Origin: Pseudo-nitzschia pungens
Taxonomy: Eukaryota; Bacillariophyta; Bacillariophyceae; Bacillariales; Bacillariaceae
Length of the DNA stretch: 64,000 nt
Direction: 5' to 3'
Assembly (NCBI GenBank): GCA_037355855.1
Contig: CM074763.1
Span: 5,084,001-5,148,000 of the forward strand
The first letter of the stretch is position 1; every line of letters starts with the position of its first letter. Positions 53,812-64,000 of the stretch are shown here, piece by piece. The position numbers were made by a program, and so were the translations under genes. The notes beneath the pieces are model-generated. The model made no database searches. It worked only from the letters and a program-made list of their open reading frames with translations, and had not been told where the DNA came from.

Positions 53812-55388
53812 ATGTTTTTCCCTCCAGAGCCAGGCTCAACCCCAAGGCCAAGCCTGTTACCAAGTTTTGGACGACACTTCCTGACAGGAAGACCTTGGAA
53901 TTGTATGTTGCTCAGCTCTGGCTTCGCAGTAGAACTGCTCCTCATCTACGCTTCTTTGTGGGACACAGTGCTTCCCTGGAGAAACTCTTTTCAGCACAAT
54001 TGCTCCAGAGGCTCAGAGACCGTGATATGGACCTGAAATATGACCACATACAGGCCCCAGTTATTGTCACATGTGGCTTTCTCCTTGGATCTTACATGCA
54101 GAGTTTTGATCTTGACCACTACAACGAATTGCTTCAGACTCATCCCAGGTTTCAGGCATGTCCTATTGCTGTTATCAGGAAGAATATCAGCCTTGACAAC
54201 TCCAGAACTCCTGATCCCAATCCGGTTCTGGCTGCTCATGTTTTATGTGATGCAACAAAGCGCGCCCAAACTGTTAAGCTCCTCAAAGCCCAGTTCAACC
54301 GTTGCAAACCTTCAGACATTGCTTCTTTACCTGATGGTAAATTCTACAAGTTTATTGAGACAGCTACCAATCCTTCTGACAGACCTCTTCCCCCCTCCAA
54401 GCTCAAGACTGTTCGCCAGGCTAAGCACCGCCAAGCCAAATTTATTGAGAGCCATGAAACTGCTCCTGTTCTGGGGGTAGTTGATCTTGATCTTCCAGTT
54501 GACTTGGGCCAAGGGCTGGGTTTGAAGACACTGCGCAGTGTGCTTCTGGGTATCAGAACCCGTGACAATTGGTCATGGCCTCTTTTTCTTTCTGTTGATA
54601 CCAGTTCATACCGAGGCGAGATCCTTGCTTTGTACAACATCACTACCAAGGCTGAAGCAATGGCCATGTTGTCTTTCCTGCCTATTATACTGGAAGCTCA
54701 TTATGGTTCTTGTGTTCGACAATGGTTCTCTTCTGAGTGCTTGACTGAAATGGAAGCTTACCATTGGGATGATGCAGTCAATTGTGTTGTGGAAACTGAA
54801 CCTGCTGCAGATCCACTGCAGGATGACTCTCTTCCCTTTTTTGGTGATGGGGATGCACGAGATTGGGAACTTGTTGATGATGACTTGTCAGTTGACCTTG
54901 CCCCCGACCTCACTTTTGATCTGGATTTGCACTTTAACCTCCAAGCCCGTGCTGACAGTGGTGGTGGAGGCTTTGATGATTCTCAATCCATGGATACTTT
55001 AGCGACAGGCACTTCCAATCTCACTGATGTCCAGGCCTCAGCGCCTGCAGGTGCTGTTCCTCCTGGCGGTGATCCTACCCATGTGGCCAAGACTGATGCC
55101 TCCCCTGGTATCTCTCCTGTTGTTCCCCCTGAAGTTCCTGAACCTCCCCATGATGCCATGGCAGGTGACCTCCCTGTGGCCTCTCCTGAGTCCTCAACTG
55201 CAGTTCCTGCTGCCGGTGGTGGGGAAGATGCAGCCTCTGCATTGAGGCTTGGAGTTGCTGCAATTGCATTCTCTTCCAGTCATGATGCTAGTGTCAGTGA
55301 TTTGAGCCATGCCAATGTCTCCACCAAATCAGCTCCGGCAACTCTTTCTTCCGTGCGACAGACTCGGTTTCCTTCTGATCATGGTTAG
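53812..55388 (+). CDS. LINE copy B: 5'-truncated ORF1 (about 525 aa, no native start)
   Basis: LINE sequence starts directly after the tail of copy A, inside ORF1 (first recognisable stretch PEPGSTPRP or, in the coding frame, SRARLNPKAKPVTKF). The frame stays open to TAG at 55386-55388. It has a region with LELYVAQLWLRSR and VTCGFLLGSYMQSF, then an acidic segment (DDDLSVDLAPDLTFDLDL) and a Pro/Ala-rich end. I recognise no RRM or zinc knuckle. It is the C-terminal continuation of the ORF1 whose N-terminus is seen in copy A; the family's full ORF1 would join the two but is not present here as one piece. Confidence 0.72.
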
Positions 55389-58300
55389 CTCTTCTGATAT
55401 GAGGTGTGATGGGATGCCTTCCAATCCAAATCCCATCAATGCTTCTCCTGTTTCTCCCTTTTCCCCCTCCGACTCTTCCCCTGTCCCTCATTTTGTCCAA
55501 TTAACTCTTCATGGAGAATCTCTTGCTGCTAAGGATTCTGACACTTTTGGTCATTCCTTCCCTCAAGCTCCATCCTCTAACTCCACCATCATCACATTCC
55601 AAAACATTGGACCACAGCGCAGAGCTGCCTTTATGTCCATGTCCAAGCACAACGCCCGTCAATTTGTCAAGAGCAATGCCAGTGTGGCTCTTTTTGCTGA
55701 ACATTGTTTGAATGAATCCAAACTCCTGCCCTGTGATCTTTTCAATCGGCGCATGAAGAATGTCAGTCCCTCAAGTTTTTCCTATCTTGCTAACAACAAG
55801 CATGAAGCTTCTGCCTGCTCTTGGCTTCAGCCTGGCGGCACAGGTTTTTCCATTGACCAGCTGTTCAGCTCACACAAGGTTGCACATGGCGCTGATCCAT
55901 CTGGTCTTGGCAGATGGTCCTTTGTCAAGTTTCAGGGCAGGGATGGCTACAATGTCACCATGTTTTCTGCCTACTGCCCGGTTGAAAATGATAGGGATCT
56001 TGGCTCAGTCTGGAATCAACAGTACCGATACTTTCAAGCCGCTGAAAATCTTTTCAGTCCCAATCCATGCATTCTCTTTCACAGGGATTTAACTGCTGCC
56101 CTTCAAGTCTGTCTGGGAGCAGGTGATCAAGTCATTGTTGGGATTGACCAGAATGCTGATGTCAGGACTGATGGCTTGTCTTTTGAGCTCAAGGCTCTTG
56201 GTTTCAGAGATGCCATTCTTACACTTCATAGTACGTCTTCGCCTCCTGCCACTCACAACCGCAACACTACCAGAACACCAATTGATGCCATTTGGGTCTC
56301 TGAGAATGTTGATGTTCTCAGGGCTGGGTATTGTCCCTTTGGAGGTGCCCATGGTATGGAATCTGACCATAGAATGCTTTGGATTGAGGTTTGTAATGGC
56401 AGCATCATGGGAAAGCATTTGCCACCTCCTGTGAGATTCTCTCTTTCCAAACTCCAGTCCTCCCATCCTCATCTGCGACAACGGTATTTCAAGCGAGTGA
56501 GGCACTGCTTTCTCAAGGCTGGAGTGTTTTCTCTCCAAGCTAAGCTGGAGCACCTACTGGCTCAGTTTCAGTCTGGGGATATTTCTGTGCGCACTGATCT
56601 CATCACCACATATGAAGTTCTCCATGAAACCTCTACCTCTCTCAGGCTCTCTGTTGAACAAAACCTCTGCCACACTAGAGCTGGTTTGGTTCCATGGTCA
56701 CCTAAGCTGCAAGTCTATCGGGATACCATTGACTTTTGGCGGCGTGTTGTTAAGTTGAGACAGGGTGTGTCCACCAGTCATACTGTTTTGAAAAGGTTGG
56801 CCTGCAAGCTTTCTCTCTACAAAGGAGAACACAGTGACCTTTCCAGTGCTCTCCTCCATCTGAAACAAGCTTACAAGCAATACCGGGCAGTGAAGAAATT
56901 GGCCCCCTCATGGAGAGACTCCTTCAATCAAGGCCTGGTGGATGCACTTCTTGCTGAAGGCAAGCCTCACAACCAGCATGCTTCTCAGATTCGTGCCAGG
57001 ATGCGCCGGGAACGTCTTCAACGAGAGCTTGGTCTCGCTGCTCTGTCTATTCGGGGACGTGTCAACAAGTCAGCAGTCTTGCGCGCTATTGCAGTTGGCC
57101 ATGATGGTGTTGAACAGGTCTTGGAGTCCCAGTCTACTATGGTACCAGCTATGGCTGAATCCAATGTCCGGCGTCAACAGCAGTGTCTTGGCACTCCTTC
57201 CATGACTCCCTCCTTCATTCAAGATTTTGGCTACCTAGGCACTGCCCATGCTGCTCCCCAAGTCCTTGATGGCACATACATTCCTCCTCCTGCCACTGAC
57301 AAATACCTTTCTGAATTTCTTGCCTGTCTCAAAGTCCCTGACTCTATTCTGAGTTTGCCCCCCTTTGACTATTCAGTGTGTCCAGCTGACAATGCTGCTG
57401 CCTGGAAACGCCAGAGGGAACGCACAGCAAGTGAACCTTCTTGTTTGAGTTTTGCCCACCACAAGGCTTTTGCCCTGGATCCCCAGCTGAACAAGTTTGA
57501 CACTCTCCTGAGATCTGTCCCCTTGATTGTTGGCTTTTCTCCTTCTGCTTGGCAGGTCATCACTGATGTTGAGATCTTCAAGAAACCTGGTGAATATAGA
57601 GTGGATAAGATGAGACTCATCCAGTTGATGTCTCCTGAGTTCCAAATCAACAACAAGATGATTGGCAGACGAATTCTAGCCCATGCTGAACGTGCCAATG
57701 CCGTGGCTGTTGATCAACATGGAAGCAGGAAACACCACAAGGCCATCAACACCTGCCTGAACAAGAAGCTCATCTGTGATGTGTTGAGGCAGAAGCGCAG
57801 ATCTGGTGCTGTTGCTATGAATGATGCCAAGGGCTGCTATGATAGGATCTCTCATCCCATTGCAGGTCTCACTCTCCAAAGCTTTGGGGTTCCTGCACAT
57901 GTGTGTGAGGTTCTTTTGTCTACTTTGCAACTTGCCAAGCACCACATCAAAACTGGTTTTGGTCGGTCAGGTCCTGTGTATGGTGATGAACCTGTTCCTC
58001 TCAGTGGTTGTGGCCAAGGCAATGGTATTGGTCCAACTCTTTGGGCTTTGGTGTCAACAATTGTCTTCCGAATGATGCAACAGGCTGGGCATGGTGTCCA
58101 TCTTATCACTTCATTGTCACTGCAACTGGTTTCTCTTGTGGGTTTTGCCTTTGTGGATGACACAGATTTGTTTTGTGCTGGCTCTGATTCCTCCACATCT
58201 GGTGAGGAATTAGCTGTTGACTTTCAGGAAGCTCTTGACCGGTGGGCTGGTGGGATTATTGCCACTGGTGGTGCTATTGAACCTGCCAAATCCTTCTGTT

Positions 58301-61221
58301 ATTTGATTGATTTCAAATGGAATGGATCCGGTTGGGATTATCGCTCCATTGCTGACATGCCTGGTGACTTCTCAGTTGCTGACAAGAATGGCAATCGTGC
58401 TACCCTGGATCGTTTTGAAGTTGACCATGCTGACAAGACTCTTGGGGTTTTTATCTCCATGGATGGCAATGAGGAAGCACAGATTGCTCACATGAAGTCA
58501 CAGTCTCAGTCTTTTGGCTCTCAACTCAGGGCTTCCAAGTGTGAGAAGCGCGCATCCCTCTACACCTTCAAGTATTCTTTCATGAAGTCTGTTGAATACC
58601 CCATGCCTGTCACGCAACTTGATGAGGCCACTTGGACTAAGATAATTCACCCAGCTCTTGTTCCTGTGCTGAATAAAGCAGGGATGTCGCGGACATTTCC
58701 CAGACATGTGTTCTATGGTCCTTCCCTCTATCAAGGCTTTGGATTCATCCATCCATACCTCCTCCAAGAGTTCAGTCATATTGCCACCCTCTTTCAGGAA
58801 TCTGTCAGGTCCTCACAAACTGGTAGGATTCTTAGGCTAACTGCTGAGTCTCTCCGGCTCGAACTTGGCATTCCTCTCCATCTTGGTGTCACACCATATC
58901 ATCCTTTTGCTTCATACGTCACTCCCTGCTGGTACAAACATGTGTGGAAGTTTTTCTCTGTTCACCCTGTGAGCTTGTTTGAAGACTTCCCAGATCTTCC
59001 TCTGTTACGTTCCAATGACTGTTATCTCATGCAAGCCTTTGTCAACTCTGGCTTCAGAGGTGCTGACTTGTCCCTTTTGAATCACATGCGCATGTCCCTC
59101 AAGGCTATTTCCCTTGCTGATATTTGTACTCCAGATGGAAAACGACTCTCACCCATGGCTTTCCAGCTGACATCCTCCAATCACTTGAGGGATCATCTTG
59201 ACTGGCCTAGATGTCCTCCATCTTGGCCTCCAGCAGCAAAGCGCTTATGGACTAAGGCACTTCAGACCTGTTTTCTTCCCCCCTGTCCACCCCCTGCCGC
59301 CAGGGCACTTGCTCCTTCTTTTCATCTTGGGCATTGGCTCTCTCCCCAGACAGCTTCTCTCTGGCCTTGGTTTTTGTCTCCATCCACCAACAGAATATTC
59401 TTCAAAACTTCTACTGGCTGGATTGTGAGCACCTCCCAGGGCAGGGGCAGATACAGGGTCACTTCTGAACTCATTTCTGACAAACCAGCCTGTGCTGATG
59501 TGCTTGTCTGCCCAGTTATTTGCGGACAAGTTGTACGCGTGGTTGGGTCCTCAGCCTTTGTTTCCGAACCTCCTGACATGGATCCTCTGGTGTACAATCC
59601 ATTTGATTCTCTTCCAGACTCCCCTGCAGATGCCTTTGATGCACTCTGTGCGTCTCCAAGAGTACTTCTCCACAAATATTCCCTACCACAGGCTGGCTGT
59701 CAGCACCTTGTTGATGCTATCCAGAGTGGTACTGCCAGTGCTGTATGTGATGGTTCATTTGATCCCGACCTTCTCAGAGGAACTTCTGCTTTCATTTTGT
59801 CACCCAATACCTCCACCAAGACTGCTTCATTGTTCCTCACTGGCTGTAATTTTGTCAGTGGATCCCCTGAGGATCAATCTTCCTACAGGAGTGAACTGGC
59901 AGGTATCATTGGGGTTCTCACCTGCTGCACTGCTCTGGTGAGTCTTTTTGATATTGCTTCTGGCTCTATCACTATTGCTCTGGATGGTGACACAGCTCTC
60001 AAACAGGCTGAGGGATCATGGCCATTGGTTATTTCCCAGAAGTCTTTTGATTATGTTTATATCATCAGAAACATGATTTCTGCCCTGCCAATCTCTGTGC
60101 ACTTTCAGTGGGTTCAGGGCCATCAAGCTGGAATCTTTCTTGATTGGTGGGCCCTTCGCAATCATCAGGTTGACAGCATGGCAAAGGCATTTCTCTCTGC
60201 CCATAACGCTTCTGCCCATCACTATCCCAGACTTGTGTTTGAGCCCTGGGCTCTTTCTCTCAATGGAAGCAAGTGCTCAAGGTTTGATCAGAATGCTCTG
60301 CATGTTGCCATTTCTGGTCCTCCCCTTCTTCAATATTGGCAGACCCACCATGATATTCCCATTCCACAACCTGTTTTGGGTTCCATCCATTGGTGTGCTC
60401 ATCTGTCTGCCTTCAAGCGATTACCTCCTGGCATGCAAAGGTGGTTTGTCAAGTTTGCTTCTGGATGCATTGGTGTTGGCAACCAACTACTTCACTACCA
60501 GTATCAGGATCACTCCAGGTGCCCATTGTGTGATGCAGACAACGAGAAGGTTTCTCATGTGCTCTCCTGCAAGGACACTGGGGCAGTACAGCACAGTGTG
60601 TCAGCTTTCAAGGGACCACTGAAGAAGAGGCTTGAAGTTGAACAAACTGATCCATCATTGGTTGTTGCCATTGTGGATCTTCTCACCAGAGTTCGGAAGG
60701 GCCAGAGAATTTATCCATCATCCTACTCACTTGCAATTGCGTCTGCTGTCAGGGCACAGAGGACTATTGGCTGGCACAACTGGCTTCTTGGTAGGTGGTC
60801 TCCTCGCTGGTATCACATCCAGGCTGACTACTACTCCCACATTGGAAGCAAGCGCTCTCCCAAACGTTGGGCTACAGCTATCATCCATCAGTTCTTTCTT
60901 ACCTCCTGGGATCTTTGGACCTACAGAAATGAACGACTCCATGGTCCTGGGGGTACCCTGGATGCTGAACAACACCAATCTCTTGATGCTTCCATCACCT
61001 CAGAATTGGCAATTGGTGCAGCTGGTGCACTTCCCCAGTCACACTCCCTGTTACAAACCCCTTTCCACGTCCTACAAGGTTACACCCTGACTGCCAAGAG
61101 GCAGTGGCTTGCAACCATCCACCTTGCAAGGAAGCAGTATGCAGCGCCTGTCCCACCAGTGCAGCCATACCAACGAGAGGCTGCTCTCCTCAGAGCCTGG
61201 CTTACTGGCCCTCAGGGTTGA
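55381..61221 (+). CDS. LINE ORF2: APE endonuclease, reverse transcriptase, RNase H, CCHC (about 1946 aa)
   Basis: The ATG at 55381 overlaps the ORF1 stop (ATGGTTAG); the frame is also open 24 codons upstream. Residues about 70-340 are an apurinic-type endonuclease with GIDQNAD, TPIDAIWVSE and SDHRMLWIEV. Reverse transcriptase covers about 725-1035, with NDAKGCYDRI (motif A), GCGQGNGIGPTLW (motif B) and FVDDTDLF (motif C, near 923). RNase H follows at about 1450-1600 (VCDGSFD, YRSELAG, LDGDTALKQ, WVQGHQAG), then CPLCDADNEKVSHVLSC, a CCHC finger (about 1711). APE plus RNase H plus terminal CCHC fits the I-like group of LINEs. No internal stop: the copy could supply enzyme activity, although its element is 5'-truncated. 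Confidence 0.9.
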   Translation: MVSSSDMRCDGMPSNPNPINASPVSPFSPSDSSPVPHFVQLTLHGESLAAKDSDTFGHSFPQAPSSNSTIITFQNIGPQRRAAFMSMSKHNARQFVKSNASVALFAEHCLNESKLLPCDLFNRRMKNVSPSSFSYLANNKHEASACSWLQPGGTGFSIDQLFSSHKVAHGADPSGLGRWSFVKFQGRDGYNVTMFSAYCPVENDRDLGSVWNQQYRYFQAAENLFSPNPCILFHRDLTAALQVCLGAGDQVIVGIDQNADVRTDGLSFELKALGFRDAILTLHSTSSPPATHNRNTTRTPIDAIWVSENVDVLRAGYCPFGGAHGMESDHRMLWIEVCNGSIMGKHLPPPVRFSLSKLQSSHPHLRQRYFKRVRHCFLKAGVFSLQAKLEHLLAQFQSGDISVRTDLITTYEVLHETSTSLRLSVEQNLCHTRAGLVPWSPKLQVYRDTIDFWRRVVKLRQGVSTSHTVLKRLACKLSLYKGEHSDLSSALLHLKQAYKQYRAVKKLAPSWRDSFNQGLVDALLAEGKPHNQHASQIRARMRRERLQRELGLAALSIRGRVNKSAVLRAIAVGHDGVEQVLESQSTMVPAMAESNVRRQQQCLGTPSMTPSFIQDFGYLGTAHAAPQVLDGTYIPPPATDKYLSEFLACLKVPDSILSLPPFDYSVCPADNAAAWKRQRERTASEPSCLSFAHHKAFALDPQLNKFDTLLRSVPLIVGFSPSAWQVITDVEIFKKPGEYRVDKMRLIQLMSPEFQINNKMIGRRILAHAERANAVAVDQHGSRKHHKAINTCLNKKLICDVLRQKRRSGAVAMNDAKGCYDRISHPIAGLTLQSFGVPAHVCEVLLSTLQLAKHHIKTGFGRSGPVYGDEPVPLSGCGQGNGIGPTLWALVSTIVFRMMQQAGHGVHLITSLSLQLVSLVGFAFVDDTDLFCAGSDSSTSGEELAVDFQEALDRWAGGIIATGGAIEPAKSFCYLIDFKWNGSGWDYRSIADMPGDFSVADKNGNRATLDRFEVDHADKTLGVFISMDGNEEAQIAHMKSQSQSFGSQLRASKCEKRASLYTFKYSFMKSVEYPMPVTQLDEATWTKIIHPALVPVLNKAGMSRTFPRHVFYGPSLYQGFGFIHPYLLQEFSHIATLFQESVRSSQTGRILRLTAESLRLELGIPLHLGVTPYHPFASYVTPCWYKHVWKFFSVHPVSLFEDFPDLPLLRSNDCYLMQAFVNSGFRGADLSLLNHMRMSLKAISLADICTPDGKRLSPMAFQLTSSNHLRDHLDWPRCPPSWPPAAKRLWTKALQTCFLPPCPPPAARALAPSFHLGHWLSPQTASLWPWFLSPSTNRIFFKTSTGWIVSTSQGRGRYRVTSELISDKPACADVLVCPVICGQVVRVVGSSAFVSEPPDMDPLVYNPFDSLPDSPADAFDALCASPRVLLHKYSLPQAGCQHLVDAIQSGTASAVCDGSFDPDLLRGTSAFILSPNTSTKTASLFLTGCNFVSGSPEDQSSYRSELAGIIGVLTCCTALVSLFDIASGSITIALDGDTALKQAEGSWPLVISQKSFDYVYIIRNMISALPISVHFQWVQGHQAGIFLDWWALRNHQVDSMAKAFLSAHNASAHHYPRLVFEPWALSLNGSKCSRFDQNALHVAISGPPLLQYWQTHHDIPIPQPVLGSIHWCAHLSAFKRLPPGMQRWFVKFASGCIGVGNQLLHYQYQDHSRCPLCDADNEKVSHVLSCKDTGAVQHSVSAFKGPLKKRLEVEQTDPSLVVAIVDLLTRVRKGQRIYPSSYSLAIASAVRAQRTIGWHNWLLGRWSPRWYHIQADYYSHIGSKRSPKRWATAIIHQFFLTSWDLWTYRNERLHGPGGTLDAEQHQSLDASITSELAIGAAGALPQSHSLLQTPFHVLQGYTLTAKRQWLATIHLARKQYAAPVPPVQPYQREAALLRAWLTGPQG

Positions 61222-61524
61222 TTACACTTTGTACCGTGGTCTTGTCTTCTGTTCTTGCTGCTTATCTTGTCATTTACCTTTTGATACTGGATCTTATCCC
61301 AATATCTCCATTCCCATCTCACTTTCTCTCAAGTCCCTATTTTGTGGGACTTGTTTGTCCTTTTCCCTGCTTGATCTTCAAGGTTTGTTTGAAAAATTTG
61401 TCGTTCTACCACTTGGGGTCCTGACTCTTTGATGGAGGCGACGTTAAAGTCTGGTTACAGACTGAGTAATTTAGTTTCACCTTTGGTGATTAAAGTTATT
61501 TAAATACGTATATTAATTAATTAA
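61222..61524 (+). repeat. LINE copy B 3'UTR and tail
   Basis: Same layout as copy A: T-rich 3'UTR, AGTCTG-GTTA-CAGACT stem-loop (about 61448-61463), CACC-TTT-GGTG stem-loop, then a TATTAATTAATTAATTAA end. The tail repeat is TTAA here rather than TTA, and the target site also begins TTAA. Confidence 0.9.
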
Positions 61525-61543
61525 TTAAGTCCAGACTCCAGAC
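61525..61543. repeat. Right TSD of the composite LINE insertion
   Basis: Matches 42556-42574 over all 19 bases. Confidence 0.9.
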
Positions 61544-62874
61544 GCAACTAATCTGACTTGTTTTGTTCTCTCCTGTGCCAAAGGCTTTTTGCAAGCAATC
61601 TATCAACAATCAAAATTAAAAAAAAATACTAATACTAATACCGCAATTACAGTAAGCCTTACCGTAAATACGTACCGGTAGTAATATGACTGACTGAATT
61701 TTAAAAGTACGATACAAGTGATTCATGTAGGGATTTTTTCGAAAATAGATCCTTTTCATGGTTTCTCGAAGATCCAACGAATTAGATTTTTGGACCTTCG
61801 CAACTTGATGAGTCAATCACGTTCCGGGACAGTCTCGCTACAATTCATACGAAGTACGGTAAGTACCGTACGGTAGCAGCACTTCGTAATTATTATTCCA
61901 CGAGACGCACCCGTACCGGTATCATTGACTACGTGTCGTGTGAAAATATGAGCGGCGTATTGAATTTTAAATAATGAGAGATTAGAAGAATTGAGAGAAG
62001 TAACTGTTTTTAGCTTTCAATAAATAGGAATCAAGGTTATTCGGATTGAAAAAGATCTCATTGCCAAAAACTACAATTCTTCTACTGTATCATAATAACG
62101 TCCTACTTCGTACAATTTTTCAATTCGAGATCAATTATACTGCGCTGGTATTATCGATCGATGTCATTGGATCACAATCGTCATTCAAAAATGGCAAAGT
62201 CATGGATGAGGTCCAAAAGAACCATTATTTATTCTTTATGTTGCAAACATTTTCTAATGCAAAAAACTAAGAATTACCAGACCTGCAAACGGAAGGAATG
62301 ACCTTTTTCCTCCACGGAACATTTCCGTTCAAACTCGGTATTCACTCAGAAGTTATGGGTAGCCAAATCCGATGTGGTTGCGATATAAAAAACAGTTCTC
62401 ATATTCTTTTACTTATGCACCATACAGTGTTCTGAAACATACTTAACGATACACGTTATGAACGCAACCATGAAAAGGAAACATACGAACACGCACCTTG
62501 TGAAGGCATACAATTTTTTGAGAAAGTGTGTCTCGGTCCCTTTTTCGTTAAGAAGGCAAGAGAAACTTTCGAGTCAAGTCGCATCGTCTGAACTACCGTA
62601 GTACTTTAAGAAGTTTTCCTCATCCAATTAGCGCGTACACGTCCTTCGAAACACTGCAATAAGTAGCGAAGGAATGTTTTAGAGACGATAAATGAGGCAA
62701 TTTCTCGCACAACAAACACTCGTAGTCCCTGTTCAATCGGCTGTGTTTACCAAAATGGAGTTGTTGATACGACCGAAGAATTCCGGCAGAAGAAAACTGC
62801 TACTGTTTGATCACACTCAATAAATCCCCACAGTTTCCGATAGAAAACGACTTTCAAAAGCTAACGAACTGATT
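61544..62874. other. Intergenic region upstream of the DUF6824 gene
   Basis: It contains TACCGTACGGTA-type words at 61650-61920 and AT-rich unique sequence after that. A 74-codon ORF (62046-62270) has no supporting features. The last few hundred bases are the likely promoter of the following gene. Confidence 0.45.
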
Positions 62875-63869
62875 ATGGGCAACGACGAAAGTAGAAAGGA
62901 ATTGGACAAATTCGGAGGAGGGGCAAAATGTGGCCCGTTGACGCGACCCCGCGAAGACATTGCAGCAGCGACTGCATCTTTTGTGTCGAAGGAAAGGAAT
63001 CGAAGAGATTTCAATTGTTACTTGGAGGTTGTTAACACCCCAAACATACACGACGTCCTTCTTGGTCGCGGAAAACCTGTGAGTGATCTTTATCGTTGTT
63101 CAAGATATTGTACAATCGAAAGCTTCAACGATGTCCACAGTTTTCTCACCATTTATGCTTTGCAACCACGACGATCTGTTTCTCTCAGTTTCAAAATCAC
63201 AATGGAAATCAAAACATGCTTAACATTGTTGATATATACCGGAAGCGGTACCATGAATCGGAACGAGCTTTTAAGCACGAGATCATTGAAGAGGTTTTGG
63301 GCATCATCAGATCAAGAGGTGGACGTTTCTTAGAGCGAATCGATGACTTCGAAACACCTGGTTGGCGCCAAGTACCTCACAGAATGGCATATCGTAAGGT
63401 TGGTCATGCGTTTCGAAGCAATGCACGCCGAATCTCGATGGAAAAGCGCGATCAAGCATTAAGTCAGAGTGCAAAGGCCTTTGCAACACCGATCGTCGAA
63501 ACAATGATACAGAGAAAGAACACGATGCAGAGAACACCTATCCCAGGAATGATGGTTTCAGGAACGCCTCCGATGACGACACAATTGGTGCGGCAAGTAG
63601 CTGGAATGGGTATGGTGGGGCATCTATCAGGCTCAGTGGGATTCAATATGTCCCAACGAAACTTATTGCAACAAGAACAACTACTACACTCCAACAAGAT
63701 AAAACAGATCATGCACATAAGATGCAACAATGGTCCAAATCAAGCCCGCTCGATTGCTTTAGGCTCTCTGGTGCCCTCCAACTTCGTCGAGGGAAATCTT
63801 ACTCCGAGTTCCATTCAATTGCAAGACATCATTTATCAACGCCTAAACGCCCTACGACAATCGGGTTAA
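62875..63869 (+). CDS. DUF6824 protein (294 aa, two exons)
   Basis: Exon 1 (62875-63078) ends with NIHDVLLGRGKP at a GTGAGT donor; exon 2 (63189-63869) starts FQNHNGNQNM after a CAG acceptor, phase 0. The 110-bp intron therefore interrupts the DUF6824 signature, which normally reads DVLxGRGKP-x-HxGN. The domain continues with YHESERAFKHEIIEEVL, RSRGGRFLER and WRQVPHRMAYRKVGHAFR, closely fitting the family. The remaining 140 residues are Met/Gln-rich and low-complexity, as in many nuclear regulators. The N-terminus is short and lacks the CRAL-TRIO-like arm of the other DUF6824 protein in this window. Function unknown. Confidence 0.88.
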
Positions 63870-63940
63870 CTCCGAGTATCCGTCACCGCAAATCCTGTAG
63901 ATAGACACGCTGTAGGCAACGAATCCGAATGTATCCTCTC

Positions 63941-64000
63941 TACTTCAAAATTCCTATCAGCTGTCCCCCGGTTCTACATCCCCAACTACCGGTGCTCATT
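63941..64000. repeat. Left arm of a CAGCTGTCC palindromic repeat, cut by the window end
   Basis: TTCAAAATTCCTATCAGCTG followed by TCCC matches the left arm of the repeats at 10691 and 18967. Its partner arm would lie beyond the window. Confidence 0.5.

Larger units (their letters stand above)
42575..61524 (+). mobile_element. Composite LINE insertion: two head-to-tail LINE copies within one TSD, with a nested Ty3 element
   Basis: Left end: the LINE 5' terminus (ATTTTGTCCGACGTTCCGAT from 42591). Right end: the LINE 3' tail. The 17-19-bp TSD brackets the whole. Inside are copy A (5'UTR 42575-52098, without the nested element; fused ORF 52099-53505; tail ending about 53811) and copy B (5'-truncated in ORF1 at about 53811; ORF2 55381-61221; tail ending 61524). 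There is no TSD between A and B. Excluding the Ty3 element and its extra TSD it is about 13.1 kb. A and B differ by a few percent in shared parts, so they come from different source elements. Confidence 0.88.

Overview
The window reads as nuclear DNA of a diatom, most likely a raphid pennate. Two genes carry the diatom-enriched DUF6824 domain (8773-10515 minus, 62875-63869 plus), one product starts with a plastid-type signal and a SAF cleavage motif, introns are few and have GT-AG ends, and intergenic DNA is full of short palindromic words (CCGTACGG, ACCGGT, GGTAAGGTTA, CTAGTA).

Genes, left to right: a vitamin K-dependent gamma-carboxylase-like (HTTM) membrane protein (8-2348 minus); a small STI1-type protein (3170-4109); a plastid DUF1995 protein with an apparent frameshift (7050-8388); a CRAL-TRIO-like plus DUF6824 protein (8773-10515 minus); UTP15 of the SSU processome (20316-22214); a small single-pass membrane protein (23182-23778); a His/Ala-rich protein with a duplicated unrecognised motif (26080-27831); a FAIM-like protein (28520-29569 minus); a CAF16-type ABC ATPase (38828-40058 minus); a short-chain dehydrogenase (41146-42117 minus); and a second DUF6824 gene (62875-63869). 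They share no evident pathway.

Mobile DNA makes up more than half of the window and is unusually well preserved. A Ty3/gypsy element (11740-17597, TSD GTGAT) sits inside a MITE-like element (11215-17616, TSD ATT); a smaller relative of that MITE lies at 5339-5736. An element with long imperfect TIRs spans 17696-18956. A non-autonomous LINE derivative with an 18-bp TSD spans 30608-38176 and is itself interrupted by a 5.6-kb TIR-bounded element (30695-36325) made almost wholly of five different tandem-repeat arrays. A second LINE insertion spans 42575-61524 within one 17-19-bp TSD. It contains two head-to-tail LINE copies (one internally deleted, one 5'-truncated but with a complete APE-RT-RNaseH ORF2) and, nested in its 5'UTR, a second Ty3 element in reverse orientation (43616-49462, TSD CTGGT).

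Because two independent insertions share the same 5' start and the same 3' tail, the LINE family's ends can be read directly: a 5'UTR with phased hairpin repeats (150-bp period) and 34-bp minisatellites, ORF1, ORF2, and a 3' tail with two stem-loops followed by a TTA or TTAA microsatellite. The most interesting results are this composite insertion (a candidate template-jump product), the minisatellite-filled TIR element, and Gag and Pol being in one frame separated by a single TGA. All family calls come from reading motifs; no database search was possible.
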